A stretch of 64,000 bases of DNA, from the NCBI GenBank assembly GCA_036245525.1, contig BTPG01000004.1, positions 46,888,823 to 46,952,822 on the forward strand. Direction: 5' to 3'. Each line of letters begins with the position of its first letter. The first letter of the stretch is position 1. This document shows positions 32,246 through 42,120 of the stretch, in pieces. Both the position numbers and the translations under genes were made by a program. Origin of the DNA: Semisulcospira habei (taxonomy: Eukaryota > Mollusca > Gastropoda > Semisulcospiridae). The notes beneath the pieces were generated by a model, which made no database searches, was not told the DNA's origin, and was given only the letters and a program-made list of their open reading frames with translations.

Positions 32246-33970
32246 GCTAAGGGTGTCCTTCTGTACACGGGCTGGGGGGCCGCCGGGGAGCCATTCTCTT
32301 CAATGTCGGGGAGAAGGGGACACACTAGAGTCCTGCCTAGCGGCCATAGCCGTAGGAGAAGCCCTACCTCAGGAGCGGTGCCATGAAGAAACCACCGCCG
32401 CAGAGTCACACAATGATTTCCGTGATGAAAACGAACTGTGTTGTACCGACCGGCGGTCACGCTGAGAGCGGGTGGAACGGAACGCCTGGTGGATACAACT
32501 CTAGCCGGGTGTCGAAGCGGGGACATAGAACGTCCCGAAAGTCAGGACGGGGAACGCCGAGCAGAGCACAGCGGTACGACGTCCGAAAAAGAAGTCCCGT
32601 GGCAGGAAGAACAGAGTGGTCTGGCTCATACCTAGAGGCCGCTCGAGAAGGTCGGCGTGAAATTGAGTGGCGAGAATCCGTCTGTTGGCGAGTCGACCCG
32701 TCCCTTGAGCGCGAGCGTCGCCGAGCTACGTGGGTCCGCTCGGCTTGACCAACCGTGGAAGGCTCATCCTCCCTGGAGGGTAGACGGGGCAAGCAAAGTC
32801 ATCGTGGCCCCTTCCCATGCCTATCTCTTCCTGGCAAGCGGTCACGTGATTGACCAAAATGCCAGTCCTTGTGCTGTCCCCGGTCACTGAGCCTGGATCG
32901 GGGCGCCGAAACTCTAGGCTGGTCCCGTACTGCGGCATAGGAGGCAGAGGCTGGCCTATAGCGTTTCTTATGAGACTCCACAACCGGTGAAACACCACTC
33001 GCCATGTCTGTGGTATCCACCGATGCTGGAGTCCACGGCCGGGCTGCTGTCTCGCACCGGGCTGAAGGCAGCCGAACACGCATTAGTCTCTCCTGTGCCG
33101 AACTAAGCTCCACAACCGATGGCCTGCCACTCGTCGGGTCTGTAGCAGCCACCAAACCTGGAGTTCGTTCTTGGGCTGACGTGGGCTATTTACATGTTGG
33201 ACGGTCCCTCGCTCGAGACTCCACAACCATGACCTACCACTCGTCGGGCCTGTGGCAGTCAACAATGCTGGAGTGCGTTCTCGGGACTGTAGAGGCCGAT
33301 CACGTGCAAGTCCATCCCGCATCGCTCGAGGCTCCACAACCAGTGCCGAACCACTCGTCGGGTCTGTGGCCGGCACCGATGCTGAAGTGCGTTCTCGGGT
33401 CTATGTCAGTTCCCGCATCGGAACCCGCGCTGCTCGAGGCTCCACACCCAGTGACATACCACTCGTCGGGTCTGTGGCAGCCACCGATGCTGGAGTTGTT
33501 ACTGGGGCTTGCGCTGGCTGCTCACGTCTATCCTTTGCCCCTCGTGGCTCCACAACCGGTGAACTACCACTCATCGGGTCTGTGGCAGTCACCGATGCTG
33601 GAGCTCGGTCTCGTACAGGAGTCGGCCGTTCGCGCCGGTAGAAGCTCCAGAGCTGGGACCATAGCACCTCCTGCCAGGGGCGCGCACGGGTGCGTAGAAG
33701 CACAGCCAGAGCAGGGTAGGCAGACAGCATGCTCATCACTCGGCCACTGAAACTGCCCACATCGCGTGCAGGTACGGACTTGCATACTGCAACACAAAGT
33801 CCACAATGAAAGGCAAGCAAGCATGACCCCCCACAGGTCCGCAACCAATATCTGCACGTACGAAACGAAACAAAGCCAAGCGTACGTCGCCCAACGGTCT
33901 TCCCCTTCCCCGAGCGCCAGCTGAGAGCAAGAACCGAGGTTTTACCTTGACATAATGGCGACGTCAACAA
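32246..33970 (-). pseudogene. DIRS A Gag N-terminal region with tandem repeats
   Basis: The best-preserved frame is 33401-33970, with a Cys/His-rich stretch at about 33680-33778 (in an adjacent frame: CTRCGQFQWPSDEHAVCLPC). It is followed by WSQLWSFYRRERP and then by repeats of the type ASVxATDPTSGxSxVVEPR. Toward 32246 the sequence is Arg/Ser-rich and out of frame. Element B has the same Cys/His stretch at 47979-48083. Confidence 0.65.
32973..33650. repeat. Six ~110-bp tandem repeats inside DIRS A Gag
   Basis: GCTCCACAACCGGTG...CCACTCGTCGGGTCTGTGG...GCCACCGATGCTGGAG starts at 32973, 33107, 33217, 33331, 33439 and 33546 (spacing 134, 110, 114, 108, 107). On the coding strand each gives a roughly 36-residue repeat around ATDPTSG. 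Element B lacks this expansion. Confidence 0.85.
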
Positions 33971-34464
33971 ACCAACGAGGAGTGAAGACCAACACCATCA
34001 CCTCGGCGAAGCCCAACAAGAACCGCCGGAGGAGCACCCAGTCCACCGCCAGCAAGGCCAAGTCCATGGTCCGTGGCTGCAGGAGAGGCCGGAGCGGTCA
34101 CAACGACGCTACAGAACAACATGAACCCGACGAGACGTTCCACAGGCAAAGCGTCCCCGGTTAGCCCCAGGCACGGGGGGGGGGGGGGGGGGGCACAAGG
34201 TAACAGCACCGAAGCTGAAAGTTCAGGACACACCATACACAGCCGCCATGGTAAGTGAGTACAGTTCACGAGACACTACAAGGCTCAATCCAGGCCTAAA
34301 ATCGCTAGAACCGGCTAGAAAACACAGCTAAAGCATCCATACGTCTAGCACAAGGCACACAGCCGCTAGCACTTCCAAGTGTCCAAGAAAGTCACAAACA
34401 CCAACACTCGTTTCTTCCCTAAGAAGGAGCAATCCGTGTACACAACCTTCCACTGTCTAGCGAA
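33971..34464 (-). other. DIRS A leader region
   Basis: Between the Gag start and the terminal repeat on the coding strand. It contains a G homopolymer (about 34175-34193). No frame looks coding. Confidence 0.5.
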
Positions 34465-34598
34465 GAAACAGACTGGTGAGCACCCGGTGGGTGCGTGCCT
34501 GGATGGGATGGAGGGGAGGCTGGCTACTCGGGTCACGGCCTAAGCTATAGCGCCCGTTGTTACCTCCCCTACTGTGTACACAACAATTTTTGGCTAAA
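34465..34598. repeat. DIRS A terminal inverted repeat (5' side, inner part)
   Basis: GAAACAGACTGGTGAGCACC...GTTACCTCCCCTACTGTGTA...TTTTTGGCTAAA is the reverse complement of 27759-27902. It stops abruptly at GGCTAAA, where element B begins; the missing outer 65 bases resume at 49106. Confidence 0.88.
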
Positions 34599-34803
34599 AA
34601 TTCATTTTTCTCTAAAAGGTATTTTTTCGAAAAATACTTACCGATGACATGACTTTGTGGAAGTGTCTACTACTTACTCAATTTTAGCCTAAGAACCCGG
34701 GAGAAACTCGGGGAACCCCTAGAGGGGCCGAGAGTCGTCTCCCGTTCCTGCCCATTCGGTTCCGAGTCACGTGGTGACCAACCAGTCAGTATACTTAGCT
34801 CAC
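34599..34803. repeat. DIRS B terminal inverted repeat (3' side)
   Basis: AATTCATTTTTCTCTAAAAG...ACTTACCGATGACATGACTT...GTCACGTGGTGACCAACC; mirrored at 48908-49105. Contains the palindrome-like GTATTTTTTCGAAAAATAC. Confidence 0.9.
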
Positions 34804-34838
34804 CAGCGGCAAGCGGGGCAGGTGGGAGGGTCCTCCGA

Positions 34839-34935
34839 GTCATGTGATCGGTAAGTATTTTTCGAAAAAATACCTTTTAGAGAAAAATGAATTTATTTCT
34901 TCAAAAACATTACCGACGACATGACTTTGTGGAAG
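34839..34935. repeat. DIRS B internal complementary region
   Basis: GTAAGTATTTTTCGAAAAAA...GAGAAAAATGAATT is the reverse complement of the left end. TATTTCTTCAAAAACATTACCGACGACATGACTTTG (34899-34930) is the reverse complement of the right end. The two termini are joined directly, as in DIRS circle-junction models. Confidence 0.92.
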
Positions 34936-34989
34936 AATTGCGATAAGGAGGAGGGTACCGCACCCAAACACCCGTGTGAGGGCCAACCA

Positions 34990-35838
34990 AAGCCATCCTC
35001 CCTGGTGCAAACCTACCGACAATTTTAGCTAAGTGCGTACCTACGGCACTTGTGGCGCCGGGAGGGAGTGTTGCGCCGCAGTGATATACCCCACCAGTGC
35101 GAGGTTGTCTCGCTGGCCTGCCAGATCCCGGAGGTAGAAGCGGGCGAAGGTTGATTCTGCCCGCCAGCCCACGGCTGCCACGATGTCTTTTACGGAGCAG
35201 TTCCGGTCGAACGCGACGCTCATGGCCATGGCACATACCTCATGTGCATGTATCTTTAGCCTCTTCACTCCCTGTGGGGAGAGGTCCTGGTAGGCGGACC
35301 ATATGACCCAGCGTAGCCAGGAAGATATCGTCTGGGCTGTTGTCAGTTCTGCCGGGCTTTAAAGGCAGAAAGAGGCATGAGCGTCCTCTCCGGACGGCTT
35401 TGGTACTGCGTAGGTAGGGCTTGCACAGAATCTTGTTGCCTGGTCTCCTGGGGGAAGTTCGTCCCTCTCAGCAGCCGTAAGGTGATCACCTGTGGCGCGG
35501 TCAAAGGAGACCTGGTCTTGGCAATGAAGGCAGGGTCCGTAAGCAACTGCACGGAACCATCCGCTTGAAACTGCAGGCAGGCAGGGTGCGCTGACAGCGC
35601 TTGTAGCTCGCTAACTCAGGCCGCCATGGCAAGGGCCAACAGGAAGCATGTCTTATGTACGAGTCACATCCGCAAAGCGGGCCAAAAGCAGCGGTTCGAA
35701 TCTGGCAGAGTTCAGCCAAGTCAGTACCCAGGGTAGGTCCCAGCGAGGAATGAGCGAGCAGGGCACTGGACGCTGCAGGCTGAAGTGAGTCATAAGGTCG
35801 GCGATGTCCTTACAAGCGCTGGGGTCTGGGCGGCCGAG
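34990..35838 (-). pseudogene. DIRS B tyrosine recombinase, catalytic part
   Basis: Readable pieces include 35343-35552 (LLTDPAFIAKTRSPLTAPQV) and 35041-35268, which has AHEVCAMAMSVAFDRNCSVK and VGWRAESTFARFYLRDL. The H-x-x-R motif reads HEVC: the catalytic Arg is Cys (TGT for CGT), so this copy should be inactive even apart from its frame breaks. The N-terminal part lies at 41868-42120, displaced by the 6-kb LINE. Confidence 0.85.
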
Positions 35839-35850
35839 GTGCCGGTAGGT
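35839..35850. repeat. 12-bp target duplication of the 6-kb LINE (left)
   Basis: GTGCCGGTAGGT, identical to 41856-41867. It lies within the recombinase gene of element B. Confidence 0.93.
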
Positions 35851-36074
35851 TAGTTAGTTAGTTATTTGGGTTTAACGCCGAGCAGGCAACTAAGGCCATC
35901 TCACGGCGGGAAGGGTAAAAATCTGGTCAGCCAGACTAAAAGAAAGGTCTTAAGACATGATGTAAATATACCTTAAAAATATGTCAGGCTAAAATGTCGC
36001 ACAGGTCTTTAAAGAAAACGTCGGAAGACTCTCAAAAAGGTCAAAATAATAGAAACATCATAATCTATAAACGC

Positions 36075-39000
36075 TCAAATCTTATTAAAAATATGGCACT
36101 CTCTCAGAAAACTGAAGATCTTGTCCGGGGGCACATCCCGGAACAAAACCTTCAAGGAGTCTGCAGTGAAATGTTTATACCTTGTGTCGATTAGATCAGC
36201 ACAAGACAACAAAAAGTGTTGAACAGAGTACTGCTCGTCGCAGGCATAACACCATGGACGCTCCTCCTCTTTAAGTAAATAAGAGTGCGTAACATACGTG
36301 TGGCCGATGTGGAGCCGAGCCAGGACAGTCTCCTCACGGCGGCTGCCGCAGCGATAAGGTAGACCGTCGGACAACTTAGGAAGGGCTTCATGCAGCTTGT
36401 TAGCTTCCTCTTTGTCCCACTCGGACTGCCACTCACGGGCTATGTACGCACTAGCCACATGTCTAAAATCACTATAAACAGTCTGTGTGTCAGTGACAGG
36501 GTCATTGCGGGCATCATTGGCAGCAGAATCTGCGATCCTGTTGCCTTCGATGCCCACATGCCCTGGCACCCAAATAAAAATGATATCATAATATTCCTTC
36601 ATCAAGTCCGCGTGGAGCTCTCTGATCTGCACCAGCAGTGGGTGGTCATTTCCCGTGCCCTGAAGGGCCTGCAGGGCAGAAAGAGAGTCAGACAGAATCA
36701 GGAAGTTCCTTTCTCTAGATCGATAAGCATGCTTGAGTGCCAGCAGAACCGCCTGCAGTTCCGCACTAAATACAGATGAGTGGTCTGGGAGGCGGTGCTT
36801 AAATGGGCGTCTAGGATGGCGAGAGGACACTGCGGCCGCAGCCACTCTCCCATCCTCAGACTTTGACCCATCGGTATAGATGCGACAATAGCCAGGAAAA
36901 ATTGAAAGCAGTTCATTGAGGCTCTGTTGGTATATGGCTGGTGGAGTAGAGTCTTTCTTGTGGGCAGTCAAGTCCAGCAAGATGTCAGGAACTGGTAAGA
37001 GCCAAGGTGGAGTGATGTGTTGCAGGGATTCTGAAACTCTGTCCAGGTCCAATCCGGCCGCCTGCAGATGAGGTCGGACACGGAAAGAAAGTGGACGGAC
37101 AGCTCCCGGATGGGTATCGTAAATCTCTGCAAACGATGGTTTAAAAACACAATCATAGGCAGGATTGTCTGGATGGGCCTTCAGTTTCAGAACGTAGCTG
37201 AGCATGAGGCGGATGCGGCGGAGCTTGAGAGAAGGCTCCCCTGCCTCAGCATACAGACTAGGAACTGGAGACGTCCTGAAGGCCCCAAGACATATCCGCA
37301 GACCCTGATGGTGAATTGTGTTCAGACGCTGTAGCACAGACTTGGAAGCTGAGCCATACACCACAGAGCCGTAATCCAGTTTGGACCGAACAAGGGCCCG
37401 GTACAGACGAAGTAAGACAGTACGGTCCGCACCCCAGTCAGTACGACCGACGACACGAAGAATGTCGAGAGCCTTCTGACAAGAGGTTCTAAGGTAATTA
37501 ATATGGTTGCGGAAGGCAAGTCTTTTGTCAAAAATGACCCCCAGAAACTTTGCCTCCTCGGCCACCTTAATTGGCACTCCAGCAATGCTCAGGCTAGGTT
37601 CTGGAAAAAATTTCGTCTGGTTAGTAAAATGCACACAAACAGTCTTGGAGGGCGAGAACTTGAATCCATTGAGAGACACCCACCGCTGGATGCGATCAAC
37701 GCACAGCTGCAAGCGCCTCTCAAGGGACGCAAGTCCTCGACCACGTGCGCACAAAGCAAAGTCGTCAACAAACAAAGAGCATTCAGAATCATCCTTGACG
37801 GCCTTTACAATGTTATTAATTTTAATACTAAATAAAACAGGAGATAGAATACTGCCCTGTGGGACACCCATCTCCTGTTCAAAGGAGTCGGAGAGGGTGG
37901 AGCCCACACGGACATGGAACGACCGGTTAGTCAAAAAATTGTGAATAAAAACGGGCAGGTGCCCTTTAAAACCCATGTCCAACAAGTCAGACATTATGCC
38001 ATACTTCCAGGTAGTGTCATACGCCTTCTCAAGATCGAAAAAAATTGCATAGACATGCTGCTTGTTGACAAAAGAATCTTGAATAAATGATTCAAAGCGG
38101 ACTAAATGGTCAGTTGTACTACGGAAGCGCCGGAAACCGCACTGGAGGTCTGTGAGGAGACCCTGTGACTCAAGATGCCACACCAGGCGGGCGTTGACCA
38201 GGCGCTCCATAGTTTTACATAAACATGATGTCAAAGCGATAGGCCGGTAGTTGCCCGGGTCGGAAGGATCCTTACCCGGCTTGGGGATCGGTACAACCAC
38301 AGCCTGGCGCCAAGACGGCGGAAAATGACCAGTTCTCCAGATATGGTTAAAGGCCTTGAGAAGTACAAGGAGTGACCTCTCAGGCAGATGCGTTAGGAAT
38401 TGATAGTGGACGGTATCTAGGCCAGCAGCAGAGTCATTACATTTCTGCAAAGCTTGCTGCAATTCTGATAATGTAAACGGGACATTATAGTCTTCTGAGT
38501 TATCGGACTCAAAATCACAAATACGAGACTCTCGTTTCTCCTTCTCTCTCTGGAAGAAAGGTGAATAATGCTCCGTTGAAGAATTATGGGCAATGGTGGA
38601 GGCAAGCAAATTGGCCACAGCTCTTTTATCTGTAACCAAACTGACACCATCTCTAAGATGGCCAACAGAAGCCGAGCCACCTCTGCCCCTAATTCTCCGA
38701 ACAGCCTTCCATACTTTCTGGGACGGAGTCCGAGAAGTTAAAGATGAGACGAAGCGTCTCCAGGAAGCACGGCATTCACGTTTAAAAATGTAACGGGCTT
38801 TCGCCCTCTGTCTTTTAAAGGTTAAAATATTTACTTGCGACGGATTACGGAAAGCACGTCGCTGAGCAGATTTGCGCGCTATTTGGGCCTTGCGGCACTC
38901 TTCGTTGAACCATGGTACTCTCGGCTTTCGAGGGACTGATGCGGAAGTTTCAGGGATGGTTTCACCCGCTACGTCCAACAAAATAGTAGTAAAAGAAGAA

Positions 39001-39767
39001 ATAGGTTCTTCAGATGACATGACCACCTCCTCTGTAATACGAGACTGACAGAGGGAGGTGAACAGAGGCCAGTTAGCTTTCTTAAGATTCCAGCGCCCCA
39101 CCGGCGGATCCTCCCCACAGCTGACCGATGACAGGACTACTGGGAAGTGGTCACTACCACACAGGTCATCGTGAACCTTCCAGTCAAAGTCCAGCATGAG
39201 AGAAGGATCACACACAGTGAGGTCTAGAACAGAACTAGATCCTGAACCTGGGTTAGAGTATGTAGGTGAACCATCGTTAAAGACACATAGATTAAGTTGA
39301 GAAAAAACATCTTCTAACATCTGACCTCTGCCATCATAGTGGTCACTACCCCAAAGGTGAGCGTGACCGTTAAAATCCCCCATGAGAATAAAGGGAGGGG
39401 GCAGTTGATCAACTAAATTAAAAAAATCATTACTACAGACCCGCAGGGATGGTGGCAGGTAAATACTCCATATAGTTATGGTCTTCTTCAAGGTAACCCG
39501 AGCTGCGACAGCCTGAAGACAGGTGTCGATGCTAACGGGGCTACATAAAATTTGGCTACTAATGAGAAGAGCCACTCCACCCGAGCGCCTCTCCGAATCA
39601 GAGCCTTTATGTATAGCGTTAAAACCATTAAAGGACACAGGGTCAGAAGTCTTCAGGTAAGTCTCCTGAAGAGATATTACTGAGGGGTTATAGCACTTGA
39701 CTAAAAGACGTAATTCCTCAAAGTTAGCTTGAAAACCACGACAATTCCACTGAAGCAGAGAGTCCAT
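36075..39767 (-). CDS. LINE ORF2: endonuclease-RT-RNase H, intact 1230 aa
   Basis: Residues 1-230 form an APE-type endonuclease (LLQWNCRGFQ, SLQETYLK, LMGDFNGHAHLWGS, LCGSDHFPVV). Residues about 460-740 are the RT: NYRPIALTSCLCKTMERLVN, FFDLEKAYDTTW, MGVPQGSILSPVLFSI and the catalytic CSLFVDDFAL. Residues about 965-1100 are RNase H (YTDGSKSEDG, ELQAVLLALKHAYR, LILSDSLSALQAL, WVPGHVGIEGNRIADSAAND). The C-terminus carries a CYACDEQYSVQHFLLSC finger. No stop or shift in 1230 codons. The start ATG lies two bases after the ORF1 stop (TAA-TC-ATG), suggesting coupled reinitiation. All listed catalytic motifs are present. Confidence 0.95.
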   Translation of the reverse strand: MDSLLQWNCRGFQANFEELRLLVKCYNPSVISLQETYLKTSDPVSFNGFNAIHKGSDSERRSGGVALLISSQILCSPVSIDTCLQAVAARVTLKKTITIWSIYLPPSLRVCSNDFFNLVDQLPPPFILMGDFNGHAHLWGSDHYDGRGQMLEDVFSQLNLCVFNDGSPTYSNPGSGSSSVLDLTVCDPSLMLDFDWKVHDDLCGSDHFPVVLSSVSCGEDPPVGRWNLKKANWPLFTSLCQSRITEEVVMSSEEPISSFTTILLDVAGETIPETSASVPRKPRVPWFNEECRKAQIARKSAQRRAFRNPSQVNILTFKRQRAKARYIFKRECRASWRRFVSSLTSRTPSQKVWKAVRRIRGRGGSASVGHLRDGVSLVTDKRAVANLLASTIAHNSSTEHYSPFFQREKEKRESRICDFESDNSEDYNVPFTLSELQQALQKCNDSAAGLDTVHYQFLTHLPERSLLVLLKAFNHIWRTGHFPPSWRQAVVVPIPKPGKDPSDPGNYRPIALTSCLCKTMERLVNARLVWHLESQGLLTDLQCGFRRFRSTTDHLVRFESFIQDSFVNKQHVYAIFFDLEKAYDTTWKYGIMSDLLDMGFKGHLPVFIHNFLTNRSFHVRVGSTLSDSFEQEMGVPQGSILSPVLFSIKINNIVKAVKDDSECSLFVDDFALCARGRGLASLERRLQLCVDRIQRWVSLNGFKFSPSKTVCVHFTNQTKFFPEPSLSIAGVPIKVAEEAKFLGVIFDKRLAFRNHINYLRTSCQKALDILRVVGRTDWGADRTVLLRLYRALVRSKLDYGSVVYGSASKSVLQRLNTIHHQGLRICLGAFRTSPVPSLYAEAGEPSLKLRRIRLMLSYVLKLKAHPDNPAYDCVFKPSFAEIYDTHPGAVRPLSFRVRPHLQAAGLDLDRVSESLQHITPPWLLPVPDILLDLTAHKKDSTPPAIYQQSLNELLSIFPGYCRIYTDGSKSEDGRVAAAAVSSRHPRRPFKHRLPDHSSVFSAELQAVLLALKHAYRSRERNFLILSDSLSALQALQGTGNDHPLLVQIRELHADLMKEYYDIIFIWVPGHVGIEGNRIADSAANDARNDPVTDTQTVYSDFRHVASAYIAREWQSEWDKEEANKLHEALPKLSDGLPYRCGSRREETVLARLHIGHTYVTHSYLLKEEERPWCYACDEQYSVQHFLLSCADLIDTRYKHFTADSLKVLFRDVPPDKIFSFLRECHIFNKI

Positions 39768-39769
39768 GA

Positions 39770-41210
39770 TTATGTCTTATCTGGGGGTGCGGAGTTTTTC
39801 CCCCCTTTGTCCTTTGCCTTAGGAGTCAGAGAAACAGAGGGGGGCCGGCTCCCGGGCCTCCTCTGGTTCTTAGGAGATGAAGGGGGTGGAGCTGCCGCAG
39901 CATCGACAACTTCCACTCCCTCCATCTGCTCCTCCAATGCAGCATATTTGTTTTGAAGGGGGACATCAGTGTTCCCCTTCTGGGCACGTGCGCACGGCGG
40001 TCCCATAGATTTCTTTGACTTCTGGTCCTGGGCAGCGTTCCTGCCGCTAGAGTTAGCGGCCTTAGAAGGCTGACCAGAGCCAGAAACCTTTGGTGTTGAC
40101 AAACTAGCAGGTTTGGGTGGGGGCTGAGGCTTAGGGGCAGCAGAAGGCGGTGCCACCGGACCGGTAGCGTCCGCCCTCTGCGTTCCCTGGCTCCTCGTCA
40201 CCACCGGAGGAGGATTACTCTCCAGGGGTGAGAGGATCCGAGGCTCCGCCCCCAACCAAGAAGTTGGGGTTTGACAAGAGAAGTCTTTGGTGGGGCGCTT
40301 GCCTGCCACCGCAGCACTGAAAGTATACACAAAGTTGTTATTTGAGTTTGGCGCCGCCTCAGCTGCACCAGGACCGTCAACCAGTTTTTTTTGCATCCGC
40401 AAAGGACAGCCCCTTCTCCACACGCACCTGCTGAATCCTGCACTCGGAGATCCAACGAGGGCACTTCTTGTCCGAAGCCATATGCGCCCCCTGGCAATTC
40501 ACACACAGGGGGATGGCTGTGCAGGACTCAGCAGAGTGTCCGGGCTTAGTGCAACGGGCGCATAGGGCCTCTGCCTGGCGGCATGTCTTCTGCCCATGGC
40601 CATACTTTTGGCACTTAAAGCACCGAAGGGGGAGAGGGATGTACTTTTTCACTTTGAGGGAGTAGTAACCTCCCCAGATGGTAGTAGGAGCTGTGGGGGT
40701 GCCAAACGTCAGGATGATGGTAGGGAGACGGATCTCCCTACCACCTCGTTTGGAAATGAAGCGCCTGACGTAGGTCACCCCCTGTGACTTAAGGTTCCGT
40801 ACAAGTTCATCTTCAGACAGTTCGGCCAATGCTTGATCTTTAATCACTCCTCTAGAGGAATTCATTGTTTTGTGGGGAGTGACCTCCACTGGAGTGTCTC
40901 CGATGGAGGAGAGCCTCAGTAGCCCATTGGAGTGTGCCCGGGTACGGCACTCTACCAACAAGTCACCAGACCTGAGGCGCTGGGCCTCAGGCCTGCCAAC
41001 ACGGCTCCTGAGGGTCTCCCCCACCAGGAAAGGGTGCAGCTTGGAAACAGGCTTCTCTTTAACTTTGCTGTGGATAATGAGAAAGCGAGGCCAGACGGCC
41101 GAAACCTGAGGCGTCGCTTCCCCACAATCAGAGTCGCTATCATTTTCAAGGTCAATGTCAGTGGCTATGTGCCGCTTTGGTGCCAGTTTTGGTTTTTTGA
41201 TATTTTCCAT
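39770..41210 (-). pseudogene. LINE ORF1: Gag-like protein with CCHC knuckles (one frameshift)
   Basis: The first 277 codons (41210-40377) contain three knuckles: CFKCQKYGHGQKTC, CARCTKPGHSAESC and CVNCQGAHMASDKKC. The frame is lost at a run of eight A residues (plus-strand T run at 40385-40392). The neighbouring frame continues from there to the TAA at 39770 with a Pro/Ser/Lys-rich tail (SAAVAGKRPTKDF; SSPKNQRRPGSRPPS). A one-base change in the A run accounts for the break, which could be mutation, sequencing error or a slippery site. ORF1 would bind element RNA. Confidence 0.88.
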
Positions 41211-41855
41211 ATTATAGTATGATAGATATTCATCCCCCGGGGGTCCCCGCCCGCCACCGAGCCCAACAAGGGAAAGTGCAATTGTCGGCGGGTCTCCAGC
41301 CGACGCACAATGGAGACTGCCCGAAAGATATACTCAAGGGGGTAAGCCCGATTGAACCGTTTGAGCCACCGCCTTCTATCACACTGTTAAATACAGGGGA
41401 ATACTGGCGTAAAGCACCCAATCAGCATCAGAGGCTATAGCATGGTGCTCCGTATAACAACCCGCATGTCAACAGGGGGATAGGGCTCGACGTGACAAGA
41501 GCCGATTGACTAGGCCGGTACGACTAGCCTCCCGTTTAGGCAGAAGTCAAGGCCAAAGTGGAGTGTTTCAGCCACCAGGATCCTCTTCTCCCCCGACACG
41601 GGTCTCCAAGCACGGCAAACACTTGGGATCCAAAGGACCAAAAGCTCACGCGTATTTTTAAGGACCAATCCAACATGGTAAGACCTGGGTAAGCACAGCT
41701 CCTTAAAAACCGGACCAGTGAAAAAGACTGAACAACATATCTGCTGACATCAAGTCCTAATCCTGGACAAAGATGGCACCCGTCTGCTAGCCCACTCAGT
41801 CAGGGACCGAGTGGACTACCCACCCACGCCACGTGGAGGCCGGTGCCGGGTAGGC
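41211..41855 (-). promoter_or_regulatory. LINE 5' UTR / internal promoter region
   Basis: 645 bp from the target duplication to the ORF1 ATG at 41208-41210. Full-length LINEs carry their promoter here; I cannot identify specific motifs. It is free of long frames. Confidence 0.55.
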
Positions 41856-41867
41856 GTGCCGGTAGGT
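41856..41867. repeat. 12-bp target duplication of the 6-kb LINE (right)
   Basis: GTGCCGGTAGGT. The DIRS sequence resumes with GTCGGCAATCATGG, which aligns to GTCAGCAATCATGG in element A (about 28967), confirming the boundary. Confidence 0.93.
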
Positions 41868-42120
41868 GTCGGCAATCATGGACAAGTACCCCCTGATGGT
41901 GAAGGGGCCAACAAAGGGTCTCCGAAGAGCCAGAGGAAGAAGTCCGCGAGTCGGGGATTGGTTAGGTCGGTGGGGGCGAGGCGCTGGTCGGCGCACCAGG
42001 AGCACAGTACTCGCCATTTTCCCTTGTAGATGTGTCATGTCGAGGGTCTGCGGGCTGTAGCGATAGCTTCCACTGCTGCACTCAAGAAGCCTCTAGCGGC
42101 GAGGGCTTGCCGCACTACCG
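41868..42120 (-). pseudogene. DIRS B recombinase, N-terminal part
   Basis: The minus strand reads RQALAARGFLSAAVEAIATA followed by sequence matching element A's core-binding region (CSWCADQ-like). Separated from the catalytic part by the LINE. Confidence 0.75.

Larger units (their letters stand above)
35851..41855 (-). mobile_element. Full-length RNase H-encoding LINE (I/Nimb-like)
   Basis: 6005 bp between perfect 12-bp duplications. Coding-strand order: 5' UTR 41855-41211, ORF1 (zinc knuckles), ORF2 (endonuclease, RT, RNase H), a short 3' UTR ending CGGCGTTAAACCCAAATAAC and a TAAC-type tandem tail at 35851-35862. ORF2 is intact. RNase H after the RT and the TTAAACCC 3' end point to the I superclade (I/Nimb-like); the exact clade needs a tree. 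Confidence 0.92.

Noticed and set aside
33004..33750. 248-codon plus-strand frame with repeated HSSGLWQ peptides
   Set aside because: Antisense to the Gag region of DIRS A; the repetition comes from the DNA tandem repeats and the coding strand of the element is minus.
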